NCBI GenBank assembly: GCA_913056495.1
Contig: CAJXMO010000004.1
Coordinates: 207,108-271,107, forward strand
DNA length: 64,000 bases
Origin: an uncultured Alteromonadaceae bacterium
Lineage (GTDB): Bacteria; Pseudomonadota; Gammaproteobacteria; Enterobacterales; Alteromonadaceae
Direction of reading: 5' to 3'
Part shown: positions 9,847-19,755 of the stretch, in pieces
Layout: every line of letters begins with the position of its first letter
Numbering within the stretch: the stretch's first letter is position 1
Made by a program: the position numbers and the translations under genes
Notes under the pieces: generated by a model
Database searches by the model: none
What the model was told of the DNA's origin: nothing
The model's input: only the letters and a program-made list of their open reading frames with translations

Positions 9847-10227
9847 ATGAAACGCTCAAGTTTACTGGTATTGGGATTAGCTTTACTGTTAAATGCGTGT
9901 GTAACAACCAGCACAACAAGTATAAATGCCAGTTTAAGTACCTACGAATATGACCAGAACTTTAATTTAATGTCGGTTTATCCGGTCAATGCATATCGTA
10001 TGGAGTTGACTGACCAGAATCAGAATATTGAGCAATATTCACTCAAACTCGAGTATGTGGATTTTGAAGACATTCAACACCAACTCGTCATTGAAGATGC
10101 TTATTTTGATGTTTTTAAACAAGTACTGAGACAAAAATCCCGGATACAACCAAATCAGACAGATACTGTAAGTGTTATCAATAACGGCCAATACACAAGT
10201 ATAAATTTGATTGTAAATTTTGTTTAA
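9847..10227 (+). CDS. Small outer- or inner-membrane lipoprotein, unknown function
   Basis: The 126-residue product has a classical lipoprotein signal with lipobox LLNAC at residues 14-18. A Thr/Ser-rich linker follows, then a beta-rich domain of about 95 residues that I do not recognise. The start codon directly abuts the tmcA stop, and its AAGGAATCATAA ribosome site lies inside tmcA, which points to translational coupling. Nothing in the sequence links it functionally to tRNA acetylation. Confidence 0.7.
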   Translation: MKRSSLLVLGLALLLNACVTTSTTSINASLSTYEYDQNFNLMSVYPVNAYRMELTDQNQNIEQYSLKLEYVDFEDIQHQLVIEDAYFDVFKQVLRQKSRIQPNQTDTVSVINNGQYTSINLIVNFV

Positions 10228-10351
10228 CATCAAAAGGTATTCTCAATAGGATCTTTGCACGGCGTATTTGCTTTTCGGCAACAGGATGTTGATGAGATTT
10301 TGCACCTGATAAACGAAATTCAAGCTGAACAGATCGCACAATAATGCTATT

Positions 10352-10385
10352 TGACCTCAACTCAATAAAGATGCTTTTGAGGTCA
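10352..10385 (+). terminator. Inverted repeat between convergent genes
   Basis: TGACCTCAA (10352-10360) pairs with TTGAGGTCA (10377-10385) in the gap between the lipoprotein gene and the convergent glycerophosphodiesterase gene. It has no long T tract on either strand. It is a possible bidirectional terminator or 3'-end structure. Confidence 0.4.
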
Positions 10386-10405
10386 TCATTACGCTTTAGG
10401 GCAAT

Positions 10406-11110
10406 TTACAATGCAGAAGCTTCGTTTAAATACTGTAGCGCACGACTCGGGTAATCCGTAAAAATGGCATCCACGCCTAACTCCAGCATAGCTTGAATAT
10501 CTTCCACCTGATTCACAGTATAAACCCAGATCTCTAATCCTCTGGCATGAGCATCATCCACAAAGTTACGGTCGACAAAATCGATACAGGCATTAACCGA
10601 CCAGGCATTTAACTGACTGGCAAATTCAGCATAACCTAGCGGCAAAGCCGCAGTGAGTGCGCCTAACTTCAAGTGTTGATTCAACTGTTTAATTGTTTGC
10701 AAACTAAAGTGATTAAAGGAGGAAACTAATAACTGATCATAGCTAAAGTTCAGTTCTTGCAGTGCATAATCTATATCAGCCATCACAGCAAGTTCACAGC
10801 CGGGTGCTTTCATTTCGATATTCACAATGCAGCCACCGTTAATAAGGATTAAGACTTCTTTTAACGTTGGCACTTTTTGCCCACCACCGGCATCAAGCGT
10901 TCGTAAATATTCAAGGCTAATTTCTTTGGTCAGACCCGTCCCATTCGTGGTTTTCTGGATCCACCTGTCGTGAATCACAATCGCCACGCCATCAACCATT
11001 TGAACATCCAACTCGATACCATGGACACCGGATTCAAGTGCCAGACGAAATGCATTTAACGTATTTTCTGGCGCAACGCCACTGGCACCACGATGTGCAA
11101 TTACTTTCAA
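10406..11110 (-). CDS. Glycerophosphodiester phosphodiesterase (GDPD/UgpQ-like)
   Basis: The 234-residue cytosolic protein starts with IAHRGASGVAPENTLNAF, then ELDVQ and VIHDRW. These are the His/Glu/Asp/His catalytic signature of GDPD enzymes, which release sn-glycerol-3-phosphate from glycerophosphodiesters. The usual late segments NIEMK and VYTVN are present. There is no signal peptide. The start is a TTG preceded by AAGGAG, the only plausible start because the conserved HRG motif begins at residue 6. It lies 11 bases downstream of the transporter gene, as the third gene of a minus-strand run that begins with psd. Confidence 0.9.
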   Translation of the reverse strand: MKVIAHRGASGVAPENTLNAFRLALESGVHGIELDVQMVDGVAIVIHDRWIQKTTNGTGLTKEISLEYLRTLDAGGGQKVPTLKEVLILINGGCIVNIEMKAPGCELAVMADIDYALQELNFSYDQLLVSSFNHFSLQTIKQLNQHLKLGALTAALPLGYAEFASQLNAWSVNACIDFVDRNFVDDAHARGLEIWVYTVNQVEDIQAMLELGVDAIFTDYPSRALQYLNEASAL

Positions 11111-11121
11111 TTGCGGCTCCT

Positions 11122-12006
11122 TCAGTTTTGTTTGTGCACCACCATGGTTTCGTATATTGCCGCAGATACGACCAAAGCGCCACCTAAAATCGTTTGCCAG
11201 TTGGGATATTCAGATAAAATTAATGCGGCCAGTATCATGCCATAGACCGGCGCAAGACAAGACACTAAACTCATGGTTTTTGCCTGCACAAATCTAAGGC
11301 CACTGACAATGAGTGAATGCGGTAAAGCCGTAAATACGATGCCCAACAAAACAATCATCCCCCAAGTCGAGGGCTCAATATCGGCATTAAAATTCTGAAT
11401 TTCAAATGGTAGTAAAACAAGCGCCACCACACTCGCCTGTACCATCATATTTTTGGTCCCCGAATAATGTGAAAACACCCGGTTATTCATTATATTTCTT
11501 GCCGCAAAAAATGCTGCAGACAAAACGCCTAACAAAATACCGATACTGTAATCACTTTTAAAACTGAGATCCGGAACTAATAATGCAACCCCTATTAAGA
11601 CAATAAAGGCCATCAAAATATCTTGTTTCTGAGGCAGTTTTTTATGCAACAAGGGTTCAAACAAGACCACCATAACCGGATAGGTATAAAGTGCAATCAT
11701 ACCGGTGGCAACACTGGAGTACTGCATTGCAAGAAAATAAGTGACCCAGTGCACGGCCATCAGAATACCCAAAATAATACCGTTTCTGAGATCTTTAAAA
11801 TTATTGAGTTTGACCGATCCTTCGCTCGATTTAACCAAAATCGTTAAAAAGATTGCAGCAACCACAGCTCGGGCAAATGTAATAGAATCACCGGAAAGCG
11901 GTATCAATTTAGAAAAAAGTGCGGTGCCACCGAGTAATAAAATACCCATATGGATTTGCAGCAGAGCGAGTTTTTGCTCTGCTGAAGGTGCAGATTTTGA
12001 CGACAT
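11122..12006 (-). CDS. DMT-superfamily EamA transporter
   Basis: The 294-residue integral membrane protein has about ten hydrophobic segments arranged as two EamA repeats, each with the HW..Y / ALYTYPV style motif seen in drug/metabolite exporters. The substrate is unknown. The gene sits 7 bases after psd and 11 before the GDPD gene, suggesting one transcript that links phospholipid synthesis and phosphodiester turnover. That link is positional only. Confidence 0.85.
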   Translation of the reverse strand: MSSKSAPSAEQKLALLQIHMGILLLGGTALFSKLIPLSGDSITFARAVVAAIFLTILVKSSEGSVKLNNFKDLRNGIILGILMAVHWVTYFLAMQYSSVATGMIALYTYPVMVVLFEPLLHKKLPQKQDILMAFIVLIGVALLVPDLSFKSDYSIGILLGVLSAAFFAARNIMNNRVFSHYSGTKNMMVQASVVALVLLPFEIQNFNADIEPSTWGMIVLLGIVFTALPHSLIVSGLRFVQAKTMSLVSCLAPVYGMILAALILSEYPNWQTILGGALVVSAAIYETMVVHKQN

Positions 12007-12013
12007 AAATTAA

Positions 12014-12874
12014 CTATTTAGAAATGGACGCGATCGACTCGCCTAATGTTACTTTAGCTTCCGGTTTAAAATATTCATCAAAACGGACGGTATTTTCAGG
12101 CATGGCTAAAATAACCGTAGAGCCCAGCTTGAAGCGGCCCATTTCTTCGCCCTTTTTCAGCTCAATCTGATCTTGCGACGTATAATGCCAGGTAAAGCTT
12201 CGGCTGCCGGCCGGCGGTGTTATATTACCCGCCCAGACAGTTTCTATGCTGGCCACTATCATAGCCCCCACTAACACCATGGCCATTTCGCCAAATTCAG
12301 TATCAAAAAAGCACACCAGCCTTTCATTGCGTGCAAATAAGCCAGGCACATTACGCGTTGTCGCCTGATTAACAGAAAATAATTTACCCGGCACATAAAT
12401 CATTTTGGTCAATTTACCATCACACGGCATATGAATCCTGTGATAGTCGCTCGGGGATAAATAAATGGTTGTAAATTCACCGTTTTGAAACGGCTTTGCG
12501 TTTTCGCTGTCGCCCCCTAATAAGGTGGTCAAACTATAATTATGGCCTTTGGCCTGAATCAGTGAATCCTGCTCAATTTGAGCTGCCTGACTAACTTCAC
12601 CATCAACTGGGCTAACTAAAATATCATCACGAGCGTCTATCGGTCTGGCATCTGGCTTTAATGCTCGGGTAAAAAAAGCATTGAAAGACTCAAATTCGTT
12701 AAAGTCCTCAATCTCAGCTTCACTTAAATTAATATCAAATGAACGCGCAAAGGTTTTGATAAAGGTCTGACTGATGAACTTGTTTTTTGACGCTGCTAGC
12801 TGACCAACAATACGAGACAGTGTGTGCTGAGGTGTACAATATTGCAGTGCAATTTTTAATTTTTCTAATGACAC
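12014..12874 (-). CDS. psd: Phosphatidylserine decarboxylase proenzyme
   Basis: Psd converts phosphatidylserine to phosphatidylethanolamine at the inner membrane. The 286-residue protein ends with RFKLGSTVILAMPE; the LGST motif is the self-cleavage site that forms the pyruvoyl group on the Ser. SPSDYHRIHMPCDG and VGAMIVASIETVW are also classic. It starts at a GTG preceded by AAGGAATTC. It lies about 35 bases downstream of rsgA, an arrangement conserved in many gammaproteobacteria. Confidence 0.95.
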   Translation of the reverse strand: MSLEKLKIALQYCTPQHTLSRIVGQLAASKNKFISQTFIKTFARSFDINLSEAEIEDFNEFESFNAFFTRALKPDARPIDARDDILVSPVDGEVSQAAQIEQDSLIQAKGHNYSLTTLLGGDSENAKPFQNGEFTTIYLSPSDYHRIHMPCDGKLTKMIYVPGKLFSVNQATTRNVPGLFARNERLVCFFDTEFGEMAMVLVGAMIVASIETVWAGNITPPAGSRSFTWHYTSQDQIELKKGEEMGRFKLGSTVILAMPENTVRFDEYFKPEAKVTLGESIASISK

Positions 12875-12911
12875 AAGAATTCCTTAACCTGAGGTTAGCT
12901 TTGTTAATGCC

Positions 12912-13952
12912 TTAAATACTGGATTTATCTATTTTATGAGCGGGTTTATTTTCATTCACAGATTGAATAATTCTGTGGTAATGGTCCAATCGTGAAGCTT
13001 TAATTTCCCCTTTTTCAACGGCTTCGCGCAAACCACACTTAGGATCATCCAGATGTTTGCAATCTCTGAATTTGCATAAATGACGGTATTGTTCAAATTC
13101 AACAAACCCATCAAAAATGTCAGCTTCAGATAAATGCCACAAACCAAATTCACGCACCCCGGGCGAATCGATTAAATCGCCGCCACAAGGCAAATGATAT
13201 AAACGCGCAACTGTAGTTGTATGCGTACCTAAACCTGAATTATCCGATATTTCATTGGTTAATACATCCGATTCAGGTAATAAGCGATTAACCAAAGAAG
13301 ATTTACCAACACCGGACTGACCTACCACAATTGAAGTTTTTCCAGCTAATATATCTTCAATCTGATCAATACCCTGAGCCTTTTTAACACTTAACCAATA
13401 TACCTGATAGCCAATTTTTTGATAATAGCTCAACTCTTCTTCGAGTGTCTGGCGCTCTTCTTCAGTCAGTAAGTCGGCTTTATTTATCGCGATTACAGGT
13501 GTAGAGCCCATATTTTCAACCGCGACCAAATAACGATCTATAATATGTAGCGATAGCTCAGGACGAATCGAAGATAAGATAACAACTTGCTCAATATTAG
13601 ATGCAACCGGTTTTACGCCATCATAAAAATCTGGACGGGTTAACAAAGAATCGCGCGGTTTTACCGCTTCTATCACACCCTGATTAGATCCTTCAGCATG
13701 GTTTTCACGCCATATCACCTGATCGCCCGCAACTAAAGACTCTATTGTTCGACGAATATCACATCGTCTTAGCTGTCCGTTTTCGTCTTCAATGTCAGCA
13801 TGCTGGCCAAACCGGCTAATCACTCTGCCATTTAAGGCTTCACCTAACAAACTGGAATCAAGCTGAGTTTGTTCAGTTTGCTTGATTTTTTTGCTACGAT
13901 TAGACTTCATTCGTCTAAGTTGTTGTTTAGTTAATTTCTGTTTTTTTGCCAC
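12912..13952 (-). CDS. rsgA: Small ribosomal subunit biogenesis GTPase RsgA
   Basis: RsgA is a circularly permuted GTPase that checks late 30S assembly. The 346-residue sequence shows a Lys/Arg-rich N-terminal extension, an OB fold, the NKAD motif (G4) before the P-loop GQSGVGKSSLVN (G1), and DSPGVREFG (G3). A zinc-binding C-terminal domain follows (CKFRDCKHLDDPKCGL). The order G4-G1-G3 is the family hallmark. It starts with GTG and is divergent from orn, as in E. coli. Confidence 0.96.
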   Translation of the reverse strand: MAKKQKLTKQQLRRMKSNRSKKIKQTEQTQLDSSLLGEALNGRVISRFGQHADIEDENGQLRRCDIRRTIESLVAGDQVIWRENHAEGSNQGVIEAVKPRDSLLTRPDFYDGVKPVASNIEQVVILSSIRPELSLHIIDRYLVAVENMGSTPVIAINKADLLTEEERQTLEEELSYYQKIGYQVYWLSVKKAQGIDQIEDILAGKTSIVVGQSGVGKSSLVNRLLPESDVLTNEISDNSGLGTHTTTVARLYHLPCGGDLIDSPGVREFGLWHLSEADIFDGFVEFEQYRHLCKFRDCKHLDDPKCGLREAVEKGEIKASRLDHYHRIIQSVNENKPAHKIDKSSI

Positions 13953-14123
13953 AGTGTTACTTTTGATAAATAATGACTAAGATTACCCATTCGGGCACTT
14001 TTTTATCCTGCTAAGATACACTGAATTTAGCGATAGATAAAATTTGCGTTTAACCACTTTCTGGTTGCTGTGATCATTGTACACCATGCACAGGTCAGAA
14101 AGGATGTTGTTTTAGGAAGATAT

Positions 14124-14669
14124 ATGTCATTTAGTGAAAATAATCTAGTTTGGCTTGATTTAGAAATGACTGGTTTAGAACCAGATACAGATAAAATATT
14201 AGAAATAGCGACCATAGTGACAGATAGTGAGCTGAATGTTATTGCTGAAGGGCCCGTCTTTGCCATCCATCAAAGTGATGAAGTGCTGGATAATATGAAC
14301 GAATGGTGTATTAAACAACACGGAAAATCGGGTTTAACTCAAAGATGCCGTGATAGCCAGACTGATCTAAAAACGGCCAGCGAACAAACCTTAGCGTTTT
14401 TATCCAAATATGTTCCGAGTGGCAAGTCGCCGATGTGCGGAAACAGTATCTCTCAGGATAGACGCTTTATGTATGTTCATATGCCAGAGCTGGAAGCCTT
14501 TTTCCACTATCGTAATTTAGATGTCAGCACAGTTAAAGAGCTTGCCCGCCGCTGGAAACCGGATGTTTTGAACAGCTTTAGTAAAAAAGGCACCCATTTA
14601 GCACTAGATGATATTAAAGAATCGATTGCTGAACTTGCTCATTATCAAGAATACTTTTTTAAATTATAA
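14124..14669 (+). CDS. orn: Oligoribonuclease
   Basis: Orn is a 3'-5' exoribonuclease that degrades 2-5-nt RNAs, including pGpG from c-di-GMP turnover. The DEDDh signature is visible: WLDLEMTGL (Asp, Glu), then [11 protein letters not shown], and [11 protein letters not shown] near the end. The frame stays open upstream to 14070, but I chose the ATG at 14124 because AGGAAGATAT precedes it and the 181-residue product matches the family length. It is divergent from rsgA. Confidence 0.95.
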   Translation: MSFSENNLVWLDLEMTGLEPDTDKILEIATIVTDSELNVIAEGPVFAIHQSDEVLDNMNEWCIKQHGKSGLTQRCRDSQTDLKTASEQTLAFLSKYVPSGKSPMCGNSISQDRRFMYVHMPELEAFFHYRNLDVSTVKELARRWKPDVLNSFSKKGTHLALDDIKESIAELAHYQEYFFKL

Positions 14670-14697
14670 CCTGACAATAATAAGTTAAACCGAATGA

Positions 14698-14722
14698 GCC
14701 CGGCGATATCAAATAGCCGGGC
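14698..14722 (+). terminator. Intrinsic terminator-like hairpin after orn
   Basis: GCCCGGC (14698-14704) pairs with GCCGGGC (14716-14722) over an 11-base loop. A T-rich stretch (GATTTTTTCATTTTTT) follows about 12 bases later. It probably ends the orn transcript. Confidence 0.6.
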
Positions 14723-14852
14723 AACTCAAACTAGATTTTTTCATTTTTTACCCGCTCAAAAATTACACAATCATTTTATTTCTACTACACTTTAATTGAT
14801 AAATAAAACACACAAGCTGTAACTTTCTTAACACACAGGCGGAGCACACGCT

Positions 14853-15404
14853 ATGGCACAATACAAAGTATTGCTTTTATTTGTTTGCCTTTATTTCAGC
14901 CATGCAGTTAAAGCAATTGAAACGGATGTCTTGACAACTTTAGCTTATTTTCAGCTTGATCCAACTAATAGTTCAACGAGTCAGCCTTACCACGAAGACC
15001 ACAAAAAATCTTCGGTTTATGTCATTGCGCAAGCCTCCCGCTTTGGTCCGAATCAAAATGCAGGAATAGGTTATAACTATCAGCTTAATTCACAATTTGC
15101 GGTTAATACAAGCCTGAGCTATCAAAACGATCAGGTTCAGGCAAACGATAAGATAAGCCTTTCGCCGGTTGAATTCACAAATGATGCTATACTGGTTGAA
15201 ACGGGTACTCAATTTAGAATCAGTCCTGTGGTTAAGTTTTACAGTGCTTTGGTTTATCGCATGCCAAAAGAATCGCAAAGCAGCGATATCGGATTTAAAT
15301 TAGCCAGCGACTATTATTTTAACCGCCATGTGTCTGCAGGTATGCATGCTCAAATGATTGCTGAAAATAAAATCCTCGGGGTTCATGGGAGCTTTCATTT
15401 CTAA
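14853..15404 (+). CDS. Putative outer-membrane beta-barrel protein
   Basis: The 183-residue protein has an N-terminal signal peptide (KVLLLFVCLYFSHAVKA, cleavage near residue 22). Alternating hydrophobic strands follow (NAGIGYNYQLNSQFAVNTSLSYQ and later segments), and it ends ...VHGSFHF. A C-terminal aromatic residue after alternating strands is typical of BAM-inserted barrels, here probably eight-stranded. I do not recognise a specific family. It is monocistronic, with a GGCGGAGC ribosome site. Confidence 0.55.
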   Translation: MAQYKVLLLFVCLYFSHAVKAIETDVLTTLAYFQLDPTNSSTSQPYHEDHKKSSVYVIAQASRFGPNQNAGIGYNYQLNSQFAVNTSLSYQNDQVQANDKISLSPVEFTNDAILVETGTQFRISPVVKFYSALVYRMPKESQSSDIGFKLASDYYFNRHVSAGMHAQMIAENKILGVHGSFHF

Positions 15405-15526
15405 TCAAAAGCAACAACATATAGTCAACAAAACACTTGAAAATTTAACATTAAACGCATTAATATTGATTATTGCCCATCTTCAATACGGGCCAGTATC
15501 AATATCTTAATTAGGGACAATAAATA

Positions 15527-16945
15527 ATGCGTTTTACTTTCAAAGCCGGTTTATCCGCCGCAACCTTAGTTTTATTATCTGCCTGTGGAGGTTCCTCTTC
15601 TTCGGATGGCAACACTAATCCCCCCCCATCAAGTCAGGTCTGTTCAAAACAAAATTTACATGAATTTTGGTACGATACGCTCGGATATGAATACCTCTGG
15701 CTGGATGAACTAGAAACACCAAGCCAGGCGTTTTCTGAGTACCAAGATACAAACCGGATGCTAGATGATGTTCTGCCCAGCAGAGACGTATTTAGTTTTA
15801 TGGTGCCAACAGATGCCTGGAACGCAACAATTGAGGGTGAATCTTTTGGTTTCGGTATAGACTACGGACCGGTTGGAGATGAACTTTTGATTTATCAGGT
15901 GTATAAAAACTCCCCTGCGGAAGCTGCCGGCATGAAACGTGGCGATATCATTACCGAAATTAATGATTTACCAGCTTCCAGTGTAATTAGCATGCTGCTT
16001 CGGGGTGATTATGATGCTTTTTATGAGCTTTTGGGCCCGGATGAAATCGGTGTTGAAGTTGAGTTTAGCTGGCGACGTCCAACAACCAGTAGTACATATA
16101 GTCAGCCTATTGCAAAAGATGATATTCAGATAAATACCGTTGCCCACTACAGCGTTAAATCCACAAACGCAGGTAAAATTGCCTATTTAGCTTTCCCCAC
16201 CGGCTTTTTTGAAAATTCAGCGCAGGAAATAGATGCAGCCTTTGTCTATTTTAAATCGCAGCAACCTGATCATTTTATTTTGGATTTACGTGACAATGGT
16301 GGCGGCTTTTTATCCGTTGCTGCGCGCTTATCTTTATATCTGGCAGGGGATAAACTTGCCGATAAGACATTTTTACGTATCACCCATAATCAAAACCTGG
16401 CGCAATGGAACCAGAGCTACTCAGTACGCGATTTAATCGATGAAGCGTCCGGTGTCAGTTATAGCCGAATATTAGCGAATAGCCTGGATCTAAATGAGGT
16501 CGTTGTTTTAACCAATGATGGGACCGCATCAGCCAGTGAGTCTGTTATCAATGGGTTGTTACCTTATATGGAAGTGACAACCATAGGCCAAAGTACCTAT
16601 GGTAAACCCGTTGGATTTTATGCAAACGATGGCAGCTATGATATAAATGGTGAAGAAACGCAATTTAATACTTGCAATGAAACCTTGCTGGCACTTAATT
16701 TTCAAACAGAAAATGCCAGAGGAGAGGCCGATTATGTCAACGGGTTTTCAGCTGATTGTTATGTTTCAAGTGATACGCCAGTTGCAGACTGGGGCGAACT
16801 GAAAGATCCAGCTCAAGTACGAGCACTTGCCTATGTGCAAGATAATAATTGTTCGGGTAGTCTGGCGGCAAAGCCTTTTTCAGCGCCTGTTAAAGGTAAA
16901 ATCCAAAAAACCATTGCTTTACCCGGCATGATTTTAAACAAATAA
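15527..16945 (+). CDS. S41-family C-terminal-processing-like peptidase, lipoprotein
   Basis: The 472-residue protein has lipobox LLSACGG near residue 20 and a Ser/Asn/Pro linker. A PDZ-like domain follows (VYKNSPAEAAGMKRGDIITEIN). The S41 core has LDLRDNGGGFLSVA, TNDGTASASESVIN with the expected catalytic Ser, and STYGKPVGF with the catalytic Lys. Such enzymes cleave proteins in the periplasm. Several Cys in the C-terminal third suggest disulfides. The gene is preceded by a promoter-sized gap and followed by the TraB-like gene, 72 bases on. Confidence 0.88.
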   Translation: MRFTFKAGLSAATLVLLSACGGSSSSDGNTNPPPSSQVCSKQNLHEFWYDTLGYEYLWLDELETPSQAFSEYQDTNRMLDDVLPSRDVFSFMVPTDAWNATIEGESFGFGIDYGPVGDELLIYQVYKNSPAEAAGMKRGDIITEINDLPASSVISMLLRGDYDAFYELLGPDEIGVEVEFSWRRPTTSSTYSQPIAKDDIQINTVAHYSVKSTNAGKIAYLAFPTGFFENSAQEIDAAFVYFKSQQPDHFILDLRDNGGGFLSVAARLSLYLAGDKLADKTFLRITHNQNLAQWNQSYSVRDLIDEASGVSYSRILANSLDLNEVVVLTNDGTASASESVINGLLPYMEVTTIGQSTYGKPVGFYANDGSYDINGEETQFNTCNETLLALNFQTENARGEADYVNGFSADCYVSSDTPVADWGELKDPAQVRALAYVQDNNCSGSLAAKPFSAPVKGKIQKTIALPGMILNK

Positions 16946-17017
16946 TAGAAAAATCATGCCCTCTGCCCGCATGACAATTTGCTTGCGGGCTCCACTTTAT
17001 TTCCAGAGCCAAATAAA

Positions 17018-17878
17018 ATGTCGATTTTAAAAACCCAGCTACTGATATTTTGCCTGTTTATCACATTCAATTTTGGACTCTGCGCTAAGCCCGCGCTCTG
17101 GCAACTTGAATATCAGGGTAAAACTTCATGGCTGTTTGGTACGATTCATTTAACAAATCAAAGCATGGTCAACGAACTGGAATCAATCAAACCCTACCTG
17201 AAACAAGCCAGAAAACTGGTAACAGAAATCGATCTGAATCAGGTCAATAGCAAAAGTCTGTTACGACAAACCAGGTTTCAAACAAAACAAAATATAAACC
17301 AAATATACAGCAAAGCAGAACTCAGCCTCATTTCGTCCAAATTAAACCAGGTCGGATTGGATATAAAGTTACTAAAACAATATAAACCCTGGTTTATCGC
17401 GCTTCAGTTTATTAATTTGCAAGCTATCAATCAGGGGTATCAGTTTGAAAACTCGGTCGATGAGTTATTAACCCGATATGCCAACGCACACGCCATTCCG
17501 GTATCCGGATTAGAAGCGGCTAGCGACCAACTAGAATTATTAGATAAACAGGCAGTGCAAGGTAAAGCCATGCTGCTAGATACCTTAGCGCAAGCAGATA
17601 AACCCGAGTTTCAAATCAACTATATTGCCAATGCCTGGACGGATGGCGATTTAAACCAGCTAGCGACACTTAATCATATGAGTAATGGATACCCCAGCTA
17701 TGAATATTTTGAGCAAACTTTATTAATTCAGCGAAATAAAAACTGGCGTGACTTGCTAATGACTGATTTAGAACAAGGCAAAATTTTTATTGCGGTCGGT
17801 TTAATGCATATGACAGGCGAGCAGAGTTTACTCCGCCTACTCGACCAAAAAAATGTGACGATAAAACGCCTCCAGTAG
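17018..17878 (+). CDS. TraB/GumN family protein
   Basis: The protein has about 286 residues. An N-terminal signal (KTQLLIFCLFITFNFGLCAK) is followed by PALWQLEYQGKTSWLFGTIHLTNQ, the family's first GxxH motif. VSGLEAASDQLELLD lies in the middle, and FIAVGLMHMTGEQSLLRLL with its second GxxH motif comes near the end. The paired GxxH and Glu residues resemble Tiki/TraB metalloproteases, but no bacterial substrate is established. An upstream TTG at 16979 is in frame; I prefer the ATG at 17018 because it directly precedes the signal peptide. Confidence 0.82.
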   Translation: MSILKTQLLIFCLFITFNFGLCAKPALWQLEYQGKTSWLFGTIHLTNQSMVNELESIKPYLKQARKLVTEIDLNQVNSKSLLRQTRFQTKQNINQIYSKAELSLISSKLNQVGLDIKLLKQYKPWFIALQFINLQAINQGYQFENSVDELLTRYANAHAIPVSGLEAASDQLELLDKQAVQGKAMLLDTLAQADKPEFQINYIANAWTDGDLNQLATLNHMSNGYPSYEYFEQTLLIQRNKNWRDLLMTDLEQGKIFIAVGLMHMTGEQSLLRLLDQKNVTIKRLQ

Positions 17879-18070
17879 AGGGCGTGGTCTATTTTACTCA
17901 TTTGCTAATGAGCATCGCTATAATCGCTATTGTCTTGATACAAGACAAAATTTCTTATCCCTTTCCTTTAAAAACCCGGATTAATCAATTATACCAATAG
18001 TATGAGCAAGTATTCAGTCACGATTTAAAGTTTGCCGCTTCAATTACATGCCGGTGCAAGGGAGATATTT

Positions 18071-19684
18071 ATGACCTCAAACACGCTCAATCTTGAACAA
18101 TACGGGATCACTCAAGTTAAAGAGATAGTCTACAACCCGAGTTATGATATTTTATATCAAGAAGAGCTTAACCCCGAACTCAGCGGCTATGAAAAAGGTA
18201 TTTTAACTGACTTAGGAGCTGTTGCGGTTGATACCGGTATTTTTACTGGGCGCTCACCAAAAGACAAATATATTGTCAAAGATCACACAACAAAAGACAC
18301 CATTTGGTGGAGCGATCAGGCCAAAAATGACAACCATCCAATGTCCCAATCAACTTGGAACTCACTTAAAAAGCGGGTCGGACAAGAACTGAGCCAGAAA
18401 AAACTTTATGTAGTGGATGCTTTTTGTGGTGCGAACCCGGATACCAGATTGAAAGTCAGATTTATAATGGAAGTTGCCTGGCAAGCTCATTTTGTCAAAA
18501 ACATGTTTATTCGCCCCGAACCGGAAGCGCTAGAGGCATTTGAACCTGACTTTGTCGTGCTAAATGCAGCTAAAACCAATAACCCGGATTGGCAACAACA
18601 AGGACTGAATTCAGAAAATTTTATTGCATTTAATTTAACTGAACATGTACAACTGATTGGCGGCACCTGGTATGGCGGCGAAATGAAAAAAGGCATGTTT
18701 TCTATCATGAACTATTTATTGCCACAAAAAAATATTGCGAGTATGCATAGCAGTGCAAATCAGGGTAAAAAAGGCGATGTTGCTATCTTCTTTGGCTTAT
18801 CCGGTACCGGAAAAACCACCTTATCGACCGATCCACATCGCGCCTTAATTGGCGATGATGAACACGGCTGGGACGATCACGGTGTATTCAACTTTGAGGG
18901 TGGTTGTTATGCAAAAACACAAAATCTGGATAAAGAAGACGAGCCTGATATTTATCACGCTATCAAAAAGGACGCATTACTGGAAAACGTGATGGTGAAC
19001 TCAGATGGAAAAATTGATTTTGAAGATTGCAGTAAAACCCAGAACGGGCGTGTCTCCTACCCTATTTATCATATTGAAAATATTGTCAAACCGATTTCCA
19101 GGGCCGGACATGCTCAAAATATCATATTTTTAACTGCAGATGCTTTTGGCGTGCTGCCACCTGTTGCTAAACTCACACCGGAACAAACTGAGTATTACTT
19201 TTTATCCGGATTTACCGCTAAGCTGGCCGGTACAGAGCGAGGCGTAAAAGAACCAATCCCGACGTTTTCAGCCTGTTTCGGGGCCGCTTTTTTAACTTTG
19301 CATCCAACCCGATACGCTAACGCCCTGACTTACAGAATGCAAAAGTCAGGGGCCAATGCGTATTTAGTGAATACAGGATGGAATGGAGCTGGACAACGTA
19401 TATCAATTAAAAATACACGGGCGATAATTGATGCCATTTTATCGGGCGAAATAGATAAAACTGAGTGCCAGACTTTACCTGTATTTAACTTAAATATTCC
19501 AAGACAGTTAACTCAAGTCGACTCAAATATACTAGATCCCAGAAATACCTATCCGACAGCAGGTTTATGGGAAAATAAAGCGAATGAACTGGCCGGCCAG
19601 TTTATTGAGAATTTCAAACAATATACCGACAATGAACACGGTGCAGCTTTAGTTAAAGCAGGTCCTAGTCTAAAAACAACTTAA
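18071..19684 (+). CDS. pckA: Phosphoenolpyruvate carboxykinase (ATP)
   Basis: PckA converts oxaloacetate and ATP to phosphoenolpyruvate and CO2, the entry to gluconeogenesis. The approximately 537-residue protein shows [11 protein letters not shown], the PEPCK P-loop [11 protein letters not shown], the metal site [14 protein letters not shown] and the late [11 protein letters not shown]. The start at 18071 follows GGGAGATATTT; an in-frame upstream TTG at 18032 is less likely. A strong hairpin terminator lies just after it. Confidence 0.97.
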   Translation: MTSNTLNLEQYGITQVKEIVYNPSYDILYQEELNPELSGYEKGILTDLGAVAVDTGIFTGRSPKDKYIVKDHTTKDTIWWSDQAKNDNHPMSQSTWNSLKKRVGQELSQKKLYVVDAFCGANPDTRLKVRFIMEVAWQAHFVKNMFIRPEPEALEAFEPDFVVLNAAKTNNPDWQQQGLNSENFIAFNLTEHVQLIGGTWYGGEMKKGMFSIMNYLLPQKNIASMHSSANQGKKGDVAIFFGLSGTGKTTLSTDPHRALIGDDEHGWDDHGVFNFEGGCYAKTQNLDKEDEPDIYHAIKKDALLENVMVNSDGKIDFEDCSKTQNGRVSYPIYHIENIVKPISRAGHAQNIIFLTADAFGVLPPVAKLTPEQTEYYFLSGFTAKLAGTERGVKEPIPTFSACFGAAFLTLHPTRYANALTYRMQKSGANAYLVNTGWNGAGQRISIKNTRAIIDAILSGEIDKTECQTLPVFNLNIPRQLTQVDSNILDPRNTYPTAGLWENKANELAGQFIENFKQYTDNEHGAALVKAGPSLKTT

Positions 19685-19707
19685 CAAACTCAACTCATGA
19701 CTCATTC

Positions 19708-19741
19708 ACTTAAAAAGCCAAATAACTTTGGCTTTTTAAGT
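19708..19741. terminator. Bidirectional intrinsic terminator between pckA and ODP gene
   Basis: The 15-base arms beginning ACTTAAAAAGCC (19708-19722) and ending GGCTTTTTAAGT (19727-19741) form a near-perfect hairpin with T runs readable on both strands. It separates two convergent genes. Confidence 0.8.
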
Positions 19742-19755
19742 CACCATTAGCCAAC